Origin: Microbacterium testaceum | Lineage (GTDB): Bacteria > Actinomycetota > Actinomycetes > Actinomycetales > Microbacteriaceae | Length of the DNA: 55,462 nt | Assembly (NCBI RefSeq): GCF_001476285.1 | Contig: NZ_LDRU01000058.1 | Location: forward strand, 1 to 55,462 | Reading direction: 5' to 3' | In this document: one piece after another, positions 52,822 through 55,462 of the stretch | Numbering within the stretch: position 1 is the stretch's first letter | Layout of the letters: every line of letters begins with the position of its first letter | The notes under the pieces: generated by a model | What the model was told of the DNA's origin: nothing | Database searches by the model: none | What the model saw: the letters and a program-made list of their open reading frames with translations, nothing else | Translations under genes and position numbers: made by a program

Positions 52822-54152
52822 GCACCGTCCTCCCCCTGGCCCGTCTGCTGTCGCGGCCCAGCCGCCAGGGTCGCGCGGCGCTCGTCCTCCCCGCGGTCGC
52901 CTTCGCGGTGACCACGGCTCTGCTGCTCACCGTCGCCGGTGGCGCGCACATGTTCCTCGTGGATCCTCGAACGCAGGACGGCGCGGGGGTCTACGGCATC
53001 CTGGCCTCGCTCGCCGTGCTGCTGCTGGCCGTCCCGCTCGTGACGCTCGGAGCGGCGGCCGCGCGCCTGTCGAGCCGCCGCCGCAACGACCGTCTCGCGA
53101 CGCTGCGTCTGCTGGGCGCGAGCGGACGCGAGATCTGGGCCCTCACCGTGCTCGAGGCCACGCTCGTCGCCGCCGCGGGCGCCGTCGCGGGCGTGGCGCT
53201 GTACGCCGCGCTGCTGCCCCTCGTCGGCCTGCTCCCGTTCTTCGGCGGGCCGGTCGGGGTCGCGGCCGTCGCGATCACCCCTCTCCTGGGGGCGGGCGTG
53301 CTGGTGGGCGTGGTCGTCATCGCCGCGATCAGCGCCGCCGCGAGCCTGCGCAAGGTCAGCGTGACCCCTCTGGGTGTGCGCACGCGCAGCGCCGCGCCGC
53401 CGTCGCGTCGCGCGGTGCTCATCGTGGGGCTCGTCCTGCTCGTGGCGGTGGGCCTTGCGGTCGCGAACTTCAGTGTCGTCGGCAGCCTCGTCGGGCCTGC
53501 CCTCGCCACGGGCGTGCTGCTCGGGCTGTTCGTGGGAGGCATGGCCCTGCTCAACCTCGTGGGCGCCCCGATCATCGCCGCCCGCGGCCGCGCCATGGCC
53601 CGCACCGCGAAGAGCGCGGCGCAGCTCGTCGCGGGTCGTGAACTCGCGGCGCACGCGGGGCCGTCGTGGCGCCGGGTGTCGGGCATGGCGATCGTGTCGT
53701 TCATCGCGGTAGTCGCCGGGTGCGGCCTGGCCGTCGTCAACGCGGCCGAGGGTGCCGAGGGCGTGACGCTCCTGACCGACATCCGCACCGGCGTGCTCCT
53801 GACGCTCGGGATCGCCTTCGTCCTCCTCGCGTGCGCGGTGGGGGTCACGCAGGCGGCGTCGGCGCTCGAGGAGCGCGACCTAATCGTGGGCCTGGACAGG
53901 CTCGGCATCCCGGATGCCGAACTCCGCCGCGCCCGCCGGCTCACGGTCATGGTGCCCCTGCGCTGGGCAGCGGTGGGCGGCGCCGCCCTGGGCGGGGCGC
54001 TGTCGTTCCCGATCGTGGGGATCGGCCTCGTGACGGCCCCGTTGTCGGTCGCCACGATCGCCGTGACCTTCGTCGCGGGCTTCGCGCTGGTCGCCGCGGC
54101 CCTCGCGTCGACGCGTCCGATCGTGACGGGCATCCGCCGCGGCACGGTGTGA
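52818..54152 (+). CDS. FtsX-like ABC transporter permease
   Basis: The 444-residue permease has about eight helices in two FtsX-like halves. The segments AAARLSSRRRNDRLATLRLLGASGREIWALTVLEA and ALEERDLIVGLDRLGIPDAELRRARRLTVMVPL are the two cytoplasmic coupling regions. It has no large extracellular domain as in BceB. The ATG overlaps the ATPase stop (ATGA). The real gene begins at 52818; the long frame from 51660 is a shadow. Strong hairpins follow at 54197-54264. Confidence 0.8.
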   Translation: MSTVLPLARLLSRPSRQGRAALVLPAVAFAVTTALLLTVAGGAHMFLVDPRTQDGAGVYGILASLAVLLLAVPLVTLGAAAARLSSRRRNDRLATLRLLGASGREIWALTVLEATLVAAAGAVAGVALYAALLPLVGLLPFFGGPVGVAAVAITPLLGAGVLVGVVVIAAISAAASLRKVSVTPLGVRTRSAAPPSRRAVLIVGLVLLVAVGLAVANFSVVGSLVGPALATGVLLGLFVGGMALLNLVGAPIIAARGRAMARTAKSAAQLVAGRELAAHAGPSWRRVSGMAIVSFIAVVAGCGLAVVNAAEGAEGVTLLTDIRTGVLLTLGIAFVLLACAVGVTQAASALEERDLIVGLDRLGIPDAELRRARRLTVMVPLRWAAVGGAALGGALSFPIVGIGLVTAPLSVATIAVTFVAGFALVAAALASTRPIVTGIRRGTV

Positions 54153-54196
54153 GGCGGGCGGGCGGTGCCGGATCCGGGGCGGCACCGCCCGCGAAG

Positions 54197-54264
54197 AGGG
54201 TTGAGTGTCCCGGACACCCGGATGGATGGGGGCACTCGTCCGGGTGTCTGGGACACTCAACCCT
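54197..54264. terminator. 26-bp-stem hairpin after the FtsX-like gene
   Basis: The arms begin AGGGTTGAGTGTCCC and extend over 26 bp with a single G-T mismatch around a 16-nt loop; each arm holds a GTGTCC..GGACAC word. It starts 45 bp past the permease stop. Confidence 0.65.
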
Positions 54265-54311
54265 CTGCGGGCCGGGGTCGCGTGCCGCGAACGGCCCGCG
54301 CCACCCCTGAT

Positions 54312-54367
54312 GAGTGTCCGAGACACGCCGTTTCTGCCCAAGCGGTTGCGGCGTGTCCTGGACACTC
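54312..54367. repeat. Second GAGTGTCC palindrome
   Basis: GAGTGTCC-ACACGCCG paired with CGGCGTGT-GGACACTC with two internal mismatches; the outer words are shared with the hairpin 50 bp upstream. It lies directly before the Nudix promoter. Confidence 0.55.
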
Positions 54368-54398
54368 GACGCTGTTACGGGGCGGCCCCGCGCGGGTG

Positions 54399-54405
54399 TT
54401 AGCGT
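54399..54405 (+). promoter_or_regulatory. -10 box for leaderless transcript of the Nudix gene
   Basis: TTAGCGT lies 6 nt before the GTG start at 54412, identical to the box before the E1alpha gene. Confidence 0.45.
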
Positions 54406-54411
54406 GCGGGG

Positions 54412-54819
54412 GTGCGACAGGATGCCACGGAACCCCGCCGAATCCGCGTTTCGGCCGCGGTCATCACCGATGCCGCGGGCCGCCTGCTGCTCGTGCGCAA
54501 GGCTGGGACCACCGCGTTCATGCAGCCCGGCGGCAAGCCCGAGCCGGGCGAAACGGCGGCGGAGACTTTGGCCCGCGAGCTCGCCGAGGAAATCCGTCTC
54601 GACGTCGATCCCGCCGCCCTCGAGCCGCTCGGCGAATTCGCCGCCGTGGCCGCGAACGAACCCGGCTTCGAGGTGGTCGCCGACGTGTTCCGTGTCGACA
54701 TCGGCGACCAGGAGCCGGTCCTGGATGCCGAGATCGTGGAACTTCGCTGGGTCACCGCCGCGACGGCATCCGGAATCGAGATCGCCCCGCTGGCCCGGGA
54801 GTTCTTCCTGCCGGAGTGA
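54412..54819 (+). CDS. Nudix hydrolase
   Basis: The 135-residue hydrolase cleaves nucleoside-diphosphate-linked substrates. The Nudix box GKPEPGETAAETLARELAEEI fits GX5EX7REUXEE; the last conserved Gly is replaced by Arg (EEIRL). The start is GTG with a leaderless-type -10. Substrate is not predictable from the sequence. It is flanked by palindromic repeats on both sides. Confidence 0.88.
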   Translation: MRQDATEPRRIRVSAAVITDAAGRLLLVRKAGTTAFMQPGGKPEPGETAAETLARELAEEIRLDVDPAALEPLGEFAAVAANEPGFEVVADVFRVDIGDQEPVLDAEIVELRWVTAATASGIEIAPLAREFFLPE

Positions 54820-54860
54820 CGGGCCGGGAGTTCCTGCCGGGCGGACGGGCCCGGGCCCGG

Positions 54861-55462
54861 GCCGTCAGGCGGAGTCGAGGCCCAACACGCCGCCGCCCAC
54901 GGCCACCACACGGCGCGTCGCCCACGAACTCCGCACGACGGCACAGGATGCCACCGGCACCGGCCGCCCCGGACCGCGTACCGTCAGGCGGAGTCCAGGC
55001 CCGACACGCCGCCACCCATCCCCACCACACGGCGTGTCGCCCACGAACTCCGCACGACGGCACAGGATGCCACGGCCCCGGCGGTACCGCCCCGCGTACC
55101 CTCACGCGGACTCCACACCCACACACCGCCACCCACGCCCCCCACACGGCGCGTCGCCCACGAACTCCGCACGACGGCACAGGATGCCACGGCCCCGGCG
55201 ACACCCTCAAGGACCTGCGCACCGCGACCTCCGGCCCACACGCCCACGTACCCTCAGGCGGACTCCAGGCCCGACACGCCGCCACTCACGGCCCCCACAC
55301 GGCGTGTCGCCGACGAACTCCGCACGACGGCACAGGATGCCACCGGCACCGGGGCCGCACGCCCGCGTACCGTCAGGCGGACTCCAGGCCCGACACGCCG
55401 CCACTCACGGCCCCCACACGGCGCGTCGCCCACGGACTCCGCACGACGGCACAGGATGCCAC
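54861..55462. repeat. Tandem array of at least five 94-bp palindromic repeats
   Basis: Units lie at 54861-54954, 54980-55073, 55098-55190, 55250-55343 and 55369-55462. Each starts CCGTCAGGCGGAGT (or a variant), has inner arms near CGACACGCCG / CGGCGTGTCG, and ends ACTCCGCACGACGGC followed by the constant ACAGGATGCCAC. Spacers are 24-59 bp and differ. The array reaches the window end, so the true number is unknown. This 643-bp tail holds no convincing gene. Confidence 0.85.

Noticed and set aside
54861..55462. CRISPR array
   Set aside because: Repeats are 94 bp, fully palindromic and longer than the spacers, the spacers vary from 24 to 59 bp, and no cas genes are present.

Overview
The window comes from the chromosome of a high-GC actinobacterium, most likely Microbacterium or a close relative in the Microbacteriaceae. 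The evidence is the very high GC, the frequent GGATGCC words, many GTG starts, many apparently leaderless promoters (TTAGCGT-like -10 boxes 6-8 nt before the start codon), and a gene content typical of the family. I saw no rRNA, tRNA or CRISPR array.

Layout. 1-1134: end of a zinc ABC importer operon (znuC fragment, znuA) behind a Zur-type operator. 1358-3941: methionine importer metQ-metN-metI. 4119-14899: a plant-polysaccharide locus. It has three glycosidases (GH39-like, GH43 arabinanase with a ricin-B module, GH78 alpha-L-rhamnosidase), a MalEFG-type sugar importer and a divergent LacI regulator with two palindromic operators. 14979-16421: MFS exporter. 16514-21287: branched-chain/2-oxoacid dehydrogenase E1alpha-E1beta-E2 and a HisC/Pat aminotransferase. 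21389-23818: small holin-like membrane protein, LMW tyrosine phosphatase, purB. 23977-28432: surface proteins (DUF916/WxL-type protein, secreted purple acid phosphatase with a WxL-like tail, HupE/UreJ-like protein). 28567-31606: lipoprotein, zinc alcohol dehydrogenase, two membrane proteins. 31859-38701: an RHS/YD-repeat polymorphic-toxin-like protein followed by three small membrane proteins, two of them paralogues (possible immunity genes). 38818-42083: PEP synthase and its regulatory kinase/phosphorylase.

42093-52038 holds what I think is the most interesting system. A tight minus-strand operon encodes two halves of an ABC exporter, a 38-residue peptide that only manual reading finds (45569-45685), an E1-like/YcaO fused cyclodehydratase, and a degenerate second YcaO. 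The peptide ends in APNSNHHGHVATSFAWS: it is His-rich and has no Cys. Divergently, a FecCD permease, a FecB-like lipoprotein and a FecE-like ATPase form a metallophore-type importer. The 38-bp gap between the two operons holds a 15-bp palindrome that differs by one base from the palindrome in front of znuA. My inference is a Zur-controlled, YcaO-modified, histidine-rich RiPP that may act as a zinc (or other metal) chelator, with export and re-import genes side by side. A LolD/FtsX-type ABC pair (52117-54152) follows and could provide self-protection.

54153-55462: two long hairpins, a Nudix hydrolase, then at least five tandem copies of a 94-bp palindromic repeat running off the window end. 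Related single copies lie at about 23.85 and 29.35 kb.
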